Below are positions 41,228 through 51,709 of a stretch of DNA of 64,000 nucleotides, piece after piece. The DNA comes from Mycobacterium sp. 852014-50255_SCH5639931 (GTDB lineage Bacteria; Actinomycetota; Actinomycetes; Mycobacteriales; Mycobacteriaceae), in assembly GCF_001665605.1 (NCBI RefSeq), contig NZ_LZSV01000024.1, positions 1 to 64,000 of the forward strand. Direction: 5' to 3'. The position numbers were made by a program, and so were the translations under genes. The stretch's first letter is position 1, and each line of letters begins with the position of its first letter. The notes below the pieces were generated by a model. The model did no database searches. It saw only the letters and a program-made list of their open reading frames with translations, and was not told where the DNA came from.

Positions 41228-41992
41228 ATGACCGCACGTCACATACCCCATTTCGTTGCCTCCGCGGTCCTCGCGGTGGCGGGCGTCAGCGCTCCGGTCC
41301 TCGGTTCTGCCCTCCCGGTTGCCTCCGCCGATCCCTGTCCGGACGTGCAAGTGCTGTTCGCCCGCGGTACCGATGACCCGCCGGGTCTTGGCCCGACCGG
41401 ACAGGCGTTCATCGACTCCCTGCGCCCGCGCGTTGGCGCAAAATCGCTCGACGTCTATCCGGTCAACTACCCCGCCACCCACGACTGGACGAACGCTGGC
41501 GAGGAAGGGATCAGAGACGTGGGCGCGCATGTCGTTTCGATGGCGCACGACTGCCCCAATACCAAGATGGTGCTCGGCGGCTATTCCCAAGGCGCTGCCG
41601 TGATGGGCTTCGTCACCTCGGCCGCCGTACCGGCTGGAATCGATCCGGCGGCCGTGCCCAAACCATTGGACCCCGAGGTGGCCAACCACGTCTCGTCGGT
41701 CGTGCTCTTCGCCCTGCCAAGTGAAAAGGCGATGAACTTCTTCGGCGAGCCACCGGTCGTCATCGGTCCGCTCTATCAGGCCAAGACCATCCAGGTATGC
41801 GCCCAGGGGGACCCGATCTGCTCCGACGGAATGAATTTCGCCGCACATGACACGTACTCGACCAACACGGCAATGATCGAGCAGGGTGCGGCGTTTGCGG
41901 CCAGTCGTATCGGCGGGGCTTCCGGCGGGCCGGCGGGCGCCGCTCCCGGCGCGCCGACGACCGCCGCCGGGTTCCCAGGTGTTCCCGGTTAA
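41228..41992 (+). CDS. Exported cutinase-family esterase
   Basis: A 254-residue serine esterase of the Cfp21/Culp group. The signal peptide is cut after ASA; the mature protein starts DPCPDVQVLFARGT. The catalytic triad is visible: Ser in GGYSQGAAVMG, Asp in GDPICSDG and His in AHDTY, with Cys pairs. A Gly/Ala/Pro-rich tail follows. ATG 41228 (MTARHIPHF) is preferred over a longer frame. Members cleave lipids or esters outside the cell. Confidence 0.92.
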   Translation: MTARHIPHFVASAVLAVAGVSAPVLGSALPVASADPCPDVQVLFARGTDDPPGLGPTGQAFIDSLRPRVGAKSLDVYPVNYPATHDWTNAGEEGIRDVGAHVVSMAHDCPNTKMVLGGYSQGAAVMGFVTSAAVPAGIDPAAVPKPLDPEVANHVSSVVLFALPSEKAMNFFGEPPVVIGPLYQAKTIQVCAQGDPICSDGMNFAAHDTYSTNTAMIEQGAAFAASRIGGASGGPAGAAPGAPTTAAGFPGVPG

Positions 41993-42063
41993 TCGCGGCC
42001 CGGCCTCGTTTGAATACCAAGGTGCACAGGTTATTTCGCGTCTAGGGTGGACCGGACGGCGGC

Positions 42064-42927
42064 GTGGCGAGTTCACGTGGGCGCGAGCATAATCGGGTCG
42101 TGGAGTCACGCGACGCCGTTGGAGCCCGTTTTCGCCGGCTACATCAACAGGGTTGTTTTCTCATCCCGAATCCGTGGGACGCCGGTTCGGCAATCGCGCT
42201 CGCAAAGCTCGGCTTCCCTGCACTGGCCACTACGAGCGCCGGACTGTGCTTCGCGCGGGGTCTGCCAGACACGGTGACCGCGCTCTCCGTCGACGAGGCA
42301 CTGAACAACATCGCCGAAATAGTGGCTGCGGTCAGTGTGCCCGTCAATGCCGATTTCCAGGCCGGTTATGCCCGAAATGCGAACGAGCTTGCGCACAATG
42401 TGGCGCGCTGCGTGGCCACCGGCGTGGCCGGCCTCTCTATCGAAGACGGCACCGGCATCGCCGGCACACCGCTCTTCGAGCTGGCCGAGGCGACCGATCG
42501 GGTCCGCGCTGCGCGTTCGGCGATCGACGCCTCGGGAGCCCACGTCATGCTGACCGGCCGCGCGGAATGCTTCCTCTACGGCCACCCCGACCCCCTCGCC
42601 GAGGCCATCAGGCGGCTGCAGGCTTACGCCGAGGCGGGAGCCGAGGTGCTGTTCGCACCGGGGATCCGTACCAAAGAGGACATCGCCACTCTCGTTGACG
42701 CTGTGGCGCCGTATCCGGTCAACGTTCTGGTGTCTGCCGACACGGGACTGACGGTGACGGACCTTGCGCAGCTAGGGGTGCGACGGATCAGCGTCGGCTC
42801 TGCTTTCAGTCGGGTCGCGTGGGGTGCGTTCCTGGCCGCCGCGCGCAAGCTGATTGAGGGCGGATCCTTCGAGGGACTAACCGGAGCCGCGAGCTTCGAC
42901 GAGCTGAATGCGCTGTTCACCGAATAG
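42064..42927 (+). CDS. Isocitrate lyase/PEP mutase-family enzyme
   Basis: A 287-residue TIM-barrel protein of the PEP mutase/2-methylisocitrate lyase superfamily. Substrate and magnesium residues lie in VNADFQAGY, GLSIEDGTG and LTGRAECFLYG. The isocitrate lyase Lys-Lys-Cys-Gly-His motif is not present, which suggests an oxaloacetate- or phosphonate-type lyase. The start may be at ATG 42064 or one of the GTG codons shortly downstream. Confidence 0.82.
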   Translation: MASSRGREHNRVVESRDAVGARFRRLHQQGCFLIPNPWDAGSAIALAKLGFPALATTSAGLCFARGLPDTVTALSVDEALNNIAEIVAAVSVPVNADFQAGYARNANELAHNVARCVATGVAGLSIEDGTGIAGTPLFELAEATDRVRAARSAIDASGAHVMLTGRAECFLYGHPDPLAEAIRRLQAYAEAGAEVLFAPGIRTKEDIATLVDAVAPYPVNVLVSADTGLTVTDLAQLGVRRISVGSAFSRVAWGAFLAAARKLIEGGSFEGLTGAASFDELNALFTE

Positions 42928-42945
42928 TGTCCGGGCCGGAGGGGG

Positions 42946-43380
42946 CTACCGCGCTTTCCGGAGATCGGCGAGCGAGTTTTTCAGTCCACCATCCAGCCGG
43001 ATCTGCACGGCCGCCACGGCGACCATCACCCCCGCGGTCACCAGGTGCACCACCGCGTCGGTGATGTTGTTGGGGAAGGTGAAGATGAAGGCCACCTGAT
43101 GTGAGAAGAAGGCCCAAATGCCTGGCAGCGCACCGGCTATCGCGGCAAGCAGTAGATACAGCACGGCCCAGGACTTGCGCAGCGCGAACACCAGGCCCGG
43201 AGCGAACAGCGCGAGACCGGCGACGGCATGCCAGCCGTTGTAGTCCATCCCGAGCAGTTGGACGGTCCGCGCGGTTGGGCCGGTCGCGAAGCTGGGATTG
43301 ACGATGAGGCCGATCGCCGCCTGAATGACATGAAATGCGCAGATGATCAGCAGCCCGATCTGGGCGAAACTCCACCTCAC
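42946..43380 (-). CDS. DUF4383 membrane protein
   Basis: A 144-residue protein with four hydrophobic helices (IGLLIICAFHVIQAAIGLIV, AVAGLALFAPGLVFAL, AVLYLLLAAIAGALPGIWAF, and VVHLVTAGVMVAVAAVQI). The pattern matches DUF4383. Function is unknown. It is convergent with the PEP-mutase-like gene. Confidence 0.8.
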   Translation of the reverse strand: MRWSFAQIGLLIICAFHVIQAAIGLIVNPSFATGPTARTVQLLGMDYNGWHAVAGLALFAPGLVFALRKSWAVLYLLLAAIAGALPGIWAFFSHQVAFIFTFPNNITDAVVHLVTAGVMVAVAAVQIRLDGGLKNSLADLRKAR

Positions 43381-43613
43381 GTTGCACCCCCTTGTGCACG
43401 GCGGGATACCCGGATACTACGCGCGGTAGTAGATCGCGGTCAACGGGGGAGGGCGGGCGAGCCGTCCGTTCCGGCCGGGGCGCTTAAGCACCGTCCACAC
43501 AATCGCCCAGCGGCGACTTCCGCCCCATTGGCTCCGGAATACTAAGGGGCGGAACGAGATTTAACACGCAGGTGGTCCCACATTGACCAGAGGCAATGGC
43601 TGGACCGCAATGA

Positions 43614-44192
43614 CTACGCTGTGCTGTTCCGATCGATCCACTGAGTGAGCGCGTCCTCAACCGCGGTCGCGACGTCCACACCGGCGCTGTCGGCGGTCTG
43701 CTCAAACCGCTCAACCAATTCGGTGCGGACTGAGGCGCCCAACTTCGTGCGCGGTGGTTTTGGCTTCGGCGGCAGCTCTACAGGCACGTGTCGCGCCACG
43801 GATGCGTCAATGATTTCGCGAAGTGCCGGTATCTCGTCGAGCATTGTGGCGAGATCCGCGCGTTCGATCCGCAAGACCTCGGCCGGCCCGATCGTCGTAA
43901 CGGTCGCAGAACGCAGCTTCCCACGGTGGAGCGCCGATTCGCCGATCACCTCGCCCGGACCCAGCACGGCGACGCGGTCCCGGCCCATGTACACGCCGAC
44001 CTCCCCGCTGAGCAGGATGTAGCAGGAGTCCGACGGCGTCTGCTCATGAATCAGCGGCAACGGGGCCGACGTCGAAGTGCGATGAGCTACTCGGGCCAGA
44101 CGCAGCAGGTCGGCATCGGAGAAGTTATCGAAGGTGGCGTACTGGCGTAACCGACGAGCGTCTTCTTCATATTGCTTCGCGTCGGCCTTCAT
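43614..44192 (-). CDS. Cyclic-nucleotide-binding domain protein
   Basis: A 192-residue protein. Residues about 18-125 form a cNMP-binding beta-barrel with a phosphate-binding cassette GEVIGESALHRGKLRSATVT that keeps the Glu and Arg needed to bind cAMP or cGMP. A Pro/Lys linker and a C-terminal ribbon-helix-helix-like segment (KLGASVRTELVERFEQTADS) follow. It may be a cAMP-responsive DNA-binding or adaptor protein. Confidence 0.8.
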   Translation of the reverse strand: MKADAKQYEEDARRLRQYATFDNFSDADLLRLARVAHRTSTSAPLPLIHEQTPSDSCYILLSGEVGVYMGRDRVAVLGPGEVIGESALHRGKLRSATVTTIGPAEVLRIERADLATMLDEIPALREIIDASVARHVPVELPPKPKPPRTKLGASVRTELVERFEQTADSAGVDVATAVEDALTQWIDRNSTA

Positions 44193-44333
44193 GGCGGACT
44201 CCTGACGTGCGATGTGACGCTACATCGAGGAGCGTAACGCGGATTTGCGATACAGAGGGCAGAAGACCGCGACGCAATTTAGGCCGGCCCGCCGACAGAA
44301 CCGGATGCGGTAGTTGTGAAAGACCGGCTTTGG

Positions 44334-45890
44334 TCAGTTCCGCCCGGGAAGCCTCATCACCGCGCGCACGACGGGGACCAGCGACTTCAGCCACAGCGTC
44401 CCCGAAATGCCAAGCGGCGGATCGAGATTGAACACGCGCGCGGTCGCGATCGTCTGCGACTCGGTGTACTTCAGCAGACCCTCGGCACCGTGTCGGCGGC
44501 CGACGCCGGACTGGCCCATCCCGCCCATCGGCGCACCGAGGCTGCCCCATGCGAACGCATAACCCTCGTTCACATTGACCGTTCCCGACCGCAACCGGGC
44601 GGCGATTTGCTCGCCCTCCGCGGAGGAGGCCGCCCACACGCTGGCGTTGAGCCCGTACTCGGTGGCGTTGGCCTTCTCGACGGCTTCATCCACGTCGGCG
44701 ACGGGGTAGATCGACACGACCGGCCCGAACGTCTCGTTGGCCGCACACTCCATCTCCGGCGTGACGTCGGCCAGCACCGTGGGCTCGTAGAACAGCGGCC
44801 CGATGTCCGGCCGCGCCTTACCGCCCGCAATCACCTTGGCGCCCTTGGCTTTCGCGTCGTCTACGTGGTCCGTCACCGTGTCCAGCTGACCCGCGGAGAT
44901 CAAGCTCCCCATGTCGACCGAGAAGTCGTACGCGGTACCCAGCTTCATGTTCCGCACCGCGGCACCGAACTTGCCGACGAAGTCGTCGGCGATGTCCTTC
45001 TCGACGTAAATCCGCTCGATGGAGATGCACAACTGGCCGGCGTTCGAGAAGCACGCGCGGGTGGCCGCCTTGGCGGCCTTGTCGAGGTTGGCGCCCCGCG
45101 TGACGATCATCGCGTTCTTGCCCCCGAGTTCGGCCGAGAAGCCGATCAGCCGACGGCCCGCGTGTTCGGCGAGCTGCCTGCCGGTGGCGGTCGAGCCGGT
45201 GAACATCAGGTAGTCACAGTTGTCGATGATTGCGGTGCCGACCACCGAGCCCGGCCCGGGCACGATCGCGTAGAGGGCGCGCGGCAGCCCGGCCTCGTAC
45301 AACAGCTCGGCACACGCCAGCGCGCAATACGGGGTCTGGCTGTCCGGCTTGAGTACCACCGCGTTACCCGCCAGCAGCGCCGGCACCGAGTCGGACGCCG
45401 TCAGCGTCATGGGGTAGTTCCACGGCGAGATCACCCCGACCACGCCCTTGGGCTGGTAGACCACCGTGGTCTTGCCGATCGCCGGGAGCAGCGCCTGCAC
45501 CTTGCGCGGCTTCAGTAGATCGGCGGCGACGCGCACGTAGTAGTTCGCGTTCGCCATCAGATCGACGATCTCCTCCTGCGCCGCCCACCGAGCCTTTCCG
45601 GCCTCGGCCTGCAGGAGGTCCATCAGGAACTCACGGTTCTCGACGACCAGGTCGCGGTAGCGGCTGATGACATCGATGCGCTCGGAGACCGGGCGGTTCG
45701 CCCAGTCGGCCTGAGCCGCCCGCGCCTCGGCGAACGCCGCTTCGACGTCTTCGGCCGTGCCGACGGGGATCGTGGTCAGCGGCTTGCCGGTGAAGACCTC
45801 GTCGATGGTCTTGGTCTGGCGTGCGGCGGCGTCTTTGATCGCGGCGAGCTGACGCAGGCGGTCGAAGACCTCGGCTGACGGTGCGGGCAT
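44334..45890 (-). CDS. gabD2: Succinate-semialdehyde dehydrogenase GabD2
   Basis: A 518-residue aldehyde dehydrogenase very similar to M. tuberculosis Rv1731, from MPAPSAEVFDRLRQLAAIKD to the end LPGRN. Catalytic Glu lies in FSAELGGKN and Cys in SNAGQLCIS; the cofactor-binding FTGSTATGRQLAEHAG is intact. It oxidises succinic semialdehyde to succinate, bypassing the alpha-ketoglutarate dehydrogenase step. ATG 45890 is preceded by GAGAGG. Confidence 0.94.
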   Translation of the reverse strand: MPAPSAEVFDRLRQLAAIKDAAARQTKTIDEVFTGKPLTTIPVGTAEDVEAAFAEARAAQADWANRPVSERIDVISRYRDLVVENREFLMDLLQAEAGKARWAAQEEIVDLMANANYYVRVAADLLKPRKVQALLPAIGKTTVVYQPKGVVGVISPWNYPMTLTASDSVPALLAGNAVVLKPDSQTPYCALACAELLYEAGLPRALYAIVPGPGSVVGTAIIDNCDYLMFTGSTATGRQLAEHAGRRLIGFSAELGGKNAMIVTRGANLDKAAKAATRACFSNAGQLCISIERIYVEKDIADDFVGKFGAAVRNMKLGTAYDFSVDMGSLISAGQLDTVTDHVDDAKAKGAKVIAGGKARPDIGPLFYEPTVLADVTPEMECAANETFGPVVSIYPVADVDEAVEKANATEYGLNASVWAASSAEGEQIAARLRSGTVNVNEGYAFAWGSLGAPMGGMGQSGVGRRHGAEGLLKYTESQTIATARVFNLDPPLGISGTLWLKSLVPVVRAVMRLPGRN

Positions 45891-46108
45891 GTTGTTACCT
45901 CTCGAAGAAGCGCAGGCGTCCAAAACACCAGCCTAGGCCCGGGGCGCGTCAACGGTTCGGGGACGCCTGAGTCACGCCCCAACGCATGGCGCGGGACAGC
46001 GCTTTGTTCATCTGTGCTGTCCACTCGAATTTCGTGGCAGCACAAGGTGGCTAGCACCTTTACTCCCGGCTGGAATTCACCTGCCAGAGGGCACGTGAGC
46101 GCTCTCGA

Positions 46109-46321
46109 TCACTCCCGAACCTGGCGATTGACGAGGCCCGTAACATACCGTGAGTCGATCTCTTCACCGCCGTCGCCGTAGTACACGCGATGGGGCCCGC
46201 TGGCAGTGTCATCGGCTGTGCGCGTCACTTTGATCCACCTGCCCGTCGTGGGATCTTGGAGCATGTCGCCTTCGCGGATCTCCGACAGCGGCACCTTCTC
46301 TATCGCATGTTCCGAACTCAT
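46109..46321 (-). CDS. Small conserved protein
   Basis: A 70-residue protein starting MSSEHAIEKVPLSEIREGDM, probably a small beta-barrel (LQDPTTGRWIKVTRTADDTA). ATG 46321 has GGGAGAG upstream. No known function. Confidence 0.65.
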   Translation of the reverse strand: MSSEHAIEKVPLSEIREGDMLQDPTTGRWIKVTRTADDTASGPHRVYYGDGGEEIDSRYVTGLVNRQVRE

Positions 46322-46569
46322 TGCTCTCCCGAACTGTCGTGGTATGCGGGCTGTGGCCACCTGTTGGGGATCGTCCCGGTGCTCCTGTTGACGATTCCCT
46401 TGCCGACGCCGATGGTCAATCGCGAATCTGATAACTGCCGGAACGATCTGCAGTTCGTGGGGGAGAGGTCAGACTGTGGCGGGGTTTTGCGAGTCGAACT
46501 CGGTCAACGTGCCCTGCTCCCGTGGACCGCTATGAACTACGAATCTACTCTTCGTCGCTTCTCGAGAAT

Positions 46570-48204
46570 TCAGCCGACGAGCGTCAACGTATGGGCGCGC
46601 CGCAGCTTGCCCGATGGCGTCTTAGGGATCATTCCCGGCTCGAGCACGACCACGTTTCGGGGCCGAACGTCGGCCTCGGCGACCACCTCGTGTGCCACCT
46701 GCTGCTCGATGCGGCGCACCTCGGCCGGGTTCTGCCAGTCCTTGGACTCCACGGCCACGGCGAACGTCTCGCGCGAGTGTCCCGCCTCCAGTCGTACCGC
46801 CACGGCACTCCCTGGCCGGACCCCGGAAACCCGTGCGGCGGCGCGTTCGATGTCGGTCGGGTAAATGTTTCGCCCGGCCATGATGATGACATCCTTGACT
46901 CGGCCGCAGACTACGAGGCGGCGGGTCTCGGTGAGGTAGCCCAAATCGCCGGTGTCATACCACCCTTGTTCGTCTTGTGCCGCAACGAATCCGGCCATCG
47001 TTTCGTAACCGATCGTCACAGGCTCACCACGCACCTGTATGACGCCTACGGCCCGGGCGGGCAGGATGTTGCCGTCTTCGTCGACGATGCGCGCCTCGAG
47101 CCCCTTGAGCAGGCGTCCAAGCGTGGCCAGTCGGCGGGTTTTTCCCTTGGTCGCAGGGACAGCTCGGTGCAACGCGGAAAGGAGGTCAGCGTCGACCTCG
47201 TCGATCAACAGGCCTTCGCCGCAATCAGAGAACGACACAGCCACGGTGGTTTCGGCCATGCCGTAAGCGGGCAGGATCGCCTCCGGACGTAAGCCGAACG
47301 GCTTGCCCGCTTCACATAGGTCCTCGACATCGGCGGGTTCGACCTGTTCGGCGCCTGAGAGTGCCCATCTCAGGGTAGACAGGTCGAACTGGCCGGGCCG
47401 GGCCAGCTTGCGAAGGCGTTTGGCGAAGAGTGTGTAGGCGAAGTTGGGTGCAGCGGTCATCGTGCCCTTGTACTTGTCGATGAGCTTGGCCCACAGCAAC
47501 GTGTCGCGCAGGAAGTCCATCGGAGTGACCTTGACTAGTTCCGCGCCGAAATACATTGGTACAGTCAAGAATCCGGTCATGCCCATGTCGTGGAACAGAG
47601 GCAGCCAGCTCACGATCACGTCGGTATCGATGTCGACTTTCGCGCCGAGGAACATCGCCTCGGCGTTGGAAACGACATTGCGATGTGAGATTCGGACGGC
47701 CCTGGGCGACCCGGTAGAACCCGACGTCAACTGCAGCAGCGCAACGTCATCGTCGTCGGTGTCGACCGGATCGATCGGGCGGTTGCCGAGCAGCTCCTCG
47801 ATTACCAGCACGCGCATTCCCAGCTGGGACAGCAGTGGGGCCGCGGCCATGAATGGGTCGGAGATGACGACCGTTGTGGCGCCGATCATTTTGATGACGG
47901 CGGTGGTGTCCTCGGCCCAGCGGCGAAGATCGGTGCGCGGTGTGGGTTGGTGGAGCATGGTGAGGCTGGCGCCGCGCATCCAGACGCCCTGCCCGGTGGG
48001 CGCGATCTCGACGGGGGCCCCGGCCAGCACCGGCACGGCATCTCCGTGGCCGACGCCGGCGGTGGCCAAGCCACCCGCGATCCGGCGAGCACGCTCGTGC
48101 ACCTCGCCCCAGGTATGCCGGAGCGGGCAATCCGGCTCGCCGGTGACCAAACCCTTCGAGCTGGATTGGGCGCTGCCATACATGGTTTCGGTGAATCTAC
48201 TCAA
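46570..48204 (-). CDS. Long-chain fatty-acyl-AMP/CoA ligase (FadD family)
   Basis: A ligase of about 545 residues. The AMP motif [42 protein letters not shown] and the C-terminal Lys in [11 protein letters not shown] are intact, so activity is expected. Sequence features are those of FadD enzymes that activate fatty acids for lipid assembly. TTG 48204 ([10 protein letters not shown]) has AAAGGA at normal spacing; ATG 48210 touches that site and is less likely. M. tuberculosis has fadD1 (Rv1750c) in the corresponding region, but I cannot confirm orthology. Confidence 0.9.
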   Translation of the reverse strand: MSRFTETMYGSAQSSSKGLVTGEPDCPLRHTWGEVHERARRIAGGLATAGVGHGDAVPVLAGAPVEIAPTGQGVWMRGASLTMLHQPTPRTDLRRWAEDTTAVIKMIGATTVVISDPFMAAAPLLSQLGMRVLVIEELLGNRPIDPVDTDDDDVALLQLTSGSTGSPRAVRISHRNVVSNAEAMFLGAKVDIDTDVIVSWLPLFHDMGMTGFLTVPMYFGAELVKVTPMDFLRDTLLWAKLIDKYKGTMTAAPNFAYTLFAKRLRKLARPGQFDLSTLRWALSGAEQVEPADVEDLCEAGKPFGLRPEAILPAYGMAETTVAVSFSDCGEGLLIDEVDADLLSALHRAVPATKGKTRRLATLGRLLKGLEARIVDEDGNILPARAVGVIQVRGEPVTIGYETMAGFVAAQDEQGWYDTGDLGYLTETRRLVVCGRVKDVIIMAGRNIYPTDIERAAARVSGVRPGSAVAVRLEAGHSRETFAVAVESKDWQNPAEVRRIEQQVAHEVVAEADVRPRNVVVLEPGMIPKTPSGKLRRAHTLTLVG

Positions 48205-48210
48205 GGCCAT

Positions 48211-48859
48211 TCCTTTGGCACCGGCACCGGCGCCGCGTCGAGCTCCGACTGCGAGGTGAAGCGTTCATCAGGGCACACAATGAGTGAAGCGTTGAATGTA
48301 TTGATATTGAGCCGCGCAGCTCGAGCCGAATTCACGGGAGCGCCGGCACCGCGGGTGTCGCTGCGGTACAACTGCCGCCTGCCCCGAAGGGGTTGGTGGA
48401 TGAGTGCGGCGGAAGAGCCTGCCCCCTTCAAGGCGCCACCCGATTGGCCCTCGCTCCAGTCGAAGCGAGGTATCGAACCGTTCAGACGAACTCACGATAT
48501 ACATGCACGGCCAATGAAGCGCTGAGGCGCGCCGATATCACCACCAAGCGCGGCGGTCTTCTTTCCGAAGCGCAGAGCGCGAAACTCCGCCATTATCAGC
48601 TTGAAAGCACAAACCCCGTTTACCGTCGGTTCAGCCGGGCGATGCGGACCCATTACGACGGGGACCTCTTGGGGGTCGCCGCCGGACGTTTCCGGACGGC
48701 TGGGGAGTCAACCATGACAACCATAGCGCAGGTTGCTCAGCGGGAGGGTCACGACGGGATCCACTATGCCAAACGGGTTGTTGCTAATTGCCTGCGGACG
48801 ACGGTGTTGTTAGTGCCTTCGCCGCTAATCGCGGGTGGCTGCTGAAGCTAGCCGGCAAC
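48211..48859. other. Intergenic region upstream of the ligase gene
   Basis: About 650 bases with no supported gene. The open frame on the plus strand (48393-48845) lacks a ribosome site and domain features. It may contain the ligase promoter and decayed sequence. Confidence 0.4.
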
Positions 48860-49327
48860 TTACTGCCATCGCGCCGATTCTTCGAAAAAGTCAGTGCCTG
48901 ACGCGCATTGGCGGGCGAGTTGGCGCATCAGTCCTGCATTCATCGGTTGTGCGCAAGAGGAGACCTCACCGAGCACACGCTGCGCCTCCTGTGAACTCGA
49001 AGGCTGCAGCACGAACAACACGGCGTCGCGCGAATGCGTACCCATGAGGTAGATGGTGTCGCTGAAAACCAGCCGATATGCATGCAGCGAAACCATTTCG
49101 CTATGGCGAATAAGTCGCGCCGGGGCGGGCAACCACGCGCTCGAGTCGTAAATGACTCGGTGGACCGTACCAATCCATGAACCGAAAACCGCAAGCAGGT
49201 CCGGTAGCTCTATCCTCAGGTCCAGGCTCTTTGGCCACCAAGCCCCGTCCACCGCAGCGGGGGTGCCGTCGCGTTCGCACAGTACCAATCGAGTGGCGCT
49301 GGAAGGGCTGGAAGTAACAAGCGCCAC
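48860..49327 (-). CDS. DUF5994-family protein, copy 1
   Basis: A 155-residue protein with the family block AVDGAWWPKSLDLRIELPDL and the following strand pattern ending DAVLFVLQPSSS. The N-terminus begins MALVTSSPSSATRLVL. It is one of four paralogues within 3.4 kb on both strands, and the most divergent at the C-terminus. Function of the family is unknown. Confidence 0.75.
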   Translation of the reverse strand: MALVTSSPSSATRLVLCERDGTPAAVDGAWWPKSLDLRIELPDLLAVFGSWIGTVHRVIYDSSAWLPAPARLIRHSEMVSLHAYRLVFSDTIYLMGTHSRDAVLFVLQPSSSQEAQRVLGEVSSCAQPMNAGLMRQLARQCASGTDFFEESARWQ

Positions 49328-49818
49328 CGTGACGCTCCCATCGACTATCTTGCTATCGCAGACGGCTACCGAAGAGGGCGGTACTCGACAAACCTACGAC
49401 AGTAGGAGCATAACCCCACGGGGCGCCGAGACGGTCGACGAATCGCGATACCACGACGCTTAATGTGGCTTTTCAATCGGCAAGCGGCAGTTTGTGGTTG
49501 GCGGCGAAACCATGCGCCAGGCCTGATTCGCGGAGCCGCGTGAGAATCGCTTTTCTGTGCGCGGGCCGACCGCGGCCGTCCAGCGGGCGGCAGCCGAGCA
49601 GATAGTGGCGTAACGTCGGTAGAGAGCTGTTTCGTTGTCGGCGGTGGCCTCGGAAGTAATGTCCCATCTAGATCACTGGCAATGCAATTCCTCCGTCAGC
49701 CCCGTTTCGCGGGTTGATCGTTTCAAGCTGCAAGGGATTGCCCGTGAAGCGCGCAACACCGTTTACCAGTCACATTGGGGCCAAGCCGAATCCACCAACA
49801 GACTGCAGCATCGATGCG
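49328..49818. other. Intergenic region between DUF5994 copies 1 and 2
   Basis: About 490 bases. A minus-strand frame ending at 49473 has a protein-like tail (HRKAILTRLRESGLAHGFAA) but no ribosome site; it may be a remnant. Nothing else is supported. Confidence 0.35.
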
Positions 49819-50355
49819 GTGGAGAAATGGCGTGACGGGGTGCCCTCGGTTGAAGAGCCGACTCCCCACACGATCAATTCCGTTGGGGGGCGGTGGTCCG
49901 CGAGCCCGGTGCGCCTCACCCTGGCAGGCCAACTCGGGAACAAGATCGATGGAGCATGGTGGCTCCGGACTGGCCTGATCTCGCGAGAGCTGACCGAGTT
50001 GGTGTCTGTCTTGGATGCGCGTTTAGGGCAGGTCGTCGACATCAATGTCAATTGGTCATCCTTACAACGCCAGCACGACCTGAATTGGGATTGGGGACAG
50101 GGTGTACGCCCGCACGTCATGACCGTCGATGGCCGTGATGCACGGGCGAAGCTTCTGATCGTTCCGCACAGGACCGGTACCGCCCTTGCGGTAATGGTCT
50201 TGCGCCGCGCCGCCAACCTGCCAGTGCATGCGGCACACCGCAATTCGCGCGCTTTCCAGACAGCCGACTGCATTGTCCGTGTGGCCCGCGGCGAGCAGAT
50301 GTTTGAAGTGCGCCGCGCGCGGCGCGCGGCGATACCTCAAGGTCCGCAGGATTGA
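49819..50355 (+). CDS. DUF5994-family protein, copy 2
   Basis: A 178-residue protein from GTG 49819 (VEKWRDGVPSVEEP). The family block reads KIDGAWWLRTGLISRELTEL, with Leu-Arg replacing the usual Pro-Arg/His-Ser after Trp-Trp. The C-terminal tail is basic (EVRRARRAAIPQ). It is the most altered copy; the frame is open upstream so the start is uncertain. Confidence 0.7.
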   Translation: MEKWRDGVPSVEEPTPHTINSVGGRWSASPVRLTLAGQLGNKIDGAWWLRTGLISRELTELVSVLDARLGQVVDINVNWSSLQRQHDLNWDWGQGVRPHVMTVDGRDARAKLLIVPHRTGTALAVMVLRRAANLPVHAAHRNSRAFQTADCIVRVARGEQMFEVRRARRAAIPQGPQD

Positions 50356-50482
50356 GACTGTCCGGGTCCGCCCGCCACCAACGGGCCAGGCCGATTGCCA
50401 GGGGAACTGGGTGAAGCCGATGTGGCACCGGATTCGTTGATTTCCGGGGATCTTTACGTGACGATCACGCGCACACGCCTTA

Positions 50483-50947
50483 TCATCGGTTTTCCGTTTT
50501 CTCCGTACCGATCAGGAGCCCCTCGACGGTCGACGCATCGCTTGGGCGGGCTGCGGTCATCATGATGGCGTGCGCGTCGTCTGGGTCGGCATCCGAGGAA
50601 ACCACCAGCAGAACGGTTTTGGCACGGTTGAGCCCCAGGACCTCGACGGTGTTGACGGGCTGAAGCCGGTATCCGTCGAGTCGCACCGTGCGCCCTCCGG
50701 TCAGGAATTTCGCAGGGGGCCTTGCCCATTCGTTCACGTTGTAGAGCACGCGGCCAATCGGCCCGAGTCGAACGGACAGCACCGACAGCAGGTCTGGCAG
50801 CTCTGCGGCGAGGTCGTCACTGTGTGGCCACCACGCACCATCGACATACCCACTCGCCGGCGCCTTCGGCTTAAGCCGCAAGCGCGGGGTGTGCTTCGAT
50901 GGCACGTGTCGTCGCTGGGCATCCACTTGGTCGATTTTCGGCGTCAT
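50483..50947 (-). CDS. DUF5994-family protein, copy 3
   Basis: A 154-residue protein beginning MTPKIDQVDAQRRHVPSKHT. The block GYVDGAWWPHSDDLAAELPD is canonical and RLGPIGRVLYNVNEWARPP follows, with DAHAIMMTAARPSD near the end. ATG 50947 is used. It is closest to copy 4. Confidence 0.8.
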   Translation of the reverse strand: MTPKIDQVDAQRRHVPSKHTPRLRLKPKAPASGYVDGAWWPHSDDLAAELPDLLSVLSVRLGPIGRVLYNVNEWARPPAKFLTGGRTVRLDGYRLQPVNTVEVLGLNRAKTVLLVVSSDADPDDAHAIMMTAARPSDASTVEGLLIGTEKTENR

Positions 50948-50949
50948 TG

Positions 50950-51709
50950 CGACGCTCCCGCCTTGACCGCGAACCGGCCGGATCATTCGAATCGGCGACG
51001 AGATGACTTTGAATAGTCAGGTCCGAAGTATCGCCGACAACTCGCACCCTACTCCGGCGGTCCAGAACTGACCACACCAAGACGGTTGTGTGATCAGCCG
51101 ATCGGGCCCGTTCTCAGCGGATCGAAACAAGTTGGTCGATCGAATCCGTGGGCAACTCGCCCTCGACGACCGCGGTCACCAGCAGCTGATTGAGTGTGAT
51201 CGCGCCTTCGTGCCATATCTCCCGATTCGCCAGGCGAGGTGGGGTGCCGGCGCAGCGGTCGACGTCCAAGTCTTCTGGCATTGCCGCATATGGCATACCC
51301 TGAGAGACAGCGGTGAATTGGGCAGGTTGCGTTCAGGGTTCGCTGCTAGATGGCCGTTGGTGCGCAACTGTGGTGTTAAGCAGTCAGCACCAGGCCGGCC
51401 GCCGTCGAAACTTCGCTGTGTGAACAAGCGCAGCACAACGCTCCGAATAGTCGGTGATCAGTGGGTACCGCCGGTCTTGGCGCCCAGTCAGCGAGAATTC
51501 GCGATCCCGTGGGTGTGGCTCGATCCGTGCTCCGGCTCGTGGTGTGCGCCGCCGGGGTCGACGCCATGGTTGCTAGCTCTCGTTGTTCCCGGTCAGTTCG
51601 GCGTAGGGTGAGAAACGCATCATCGGTATTCCGTTTGTGATCGTTCTGGTTCAGGTGGGCGTCGATTCAAATCATTGGCCGGTATCGCGGTCCAGACGGG
51701 AGCGTCCCG
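50950..51709. other. Region between DUF5994 copies 3 and 4
   Basis: About 760 bases. A minus-strand frame 51114-51296 (60 residues, ANREIWHEGAITLNQLLVTA) has fairly high GC3 but no ribosome site, and is only a possibility. The divergent promoters for copies 3 and 4 should lie here. Confidence 0.35.

Noticed and set aside
51090-51611. 173-residue plus-strand frame between DUF5994 copies
   Set aside because: No ribosome site, no domain, and irregular composition.
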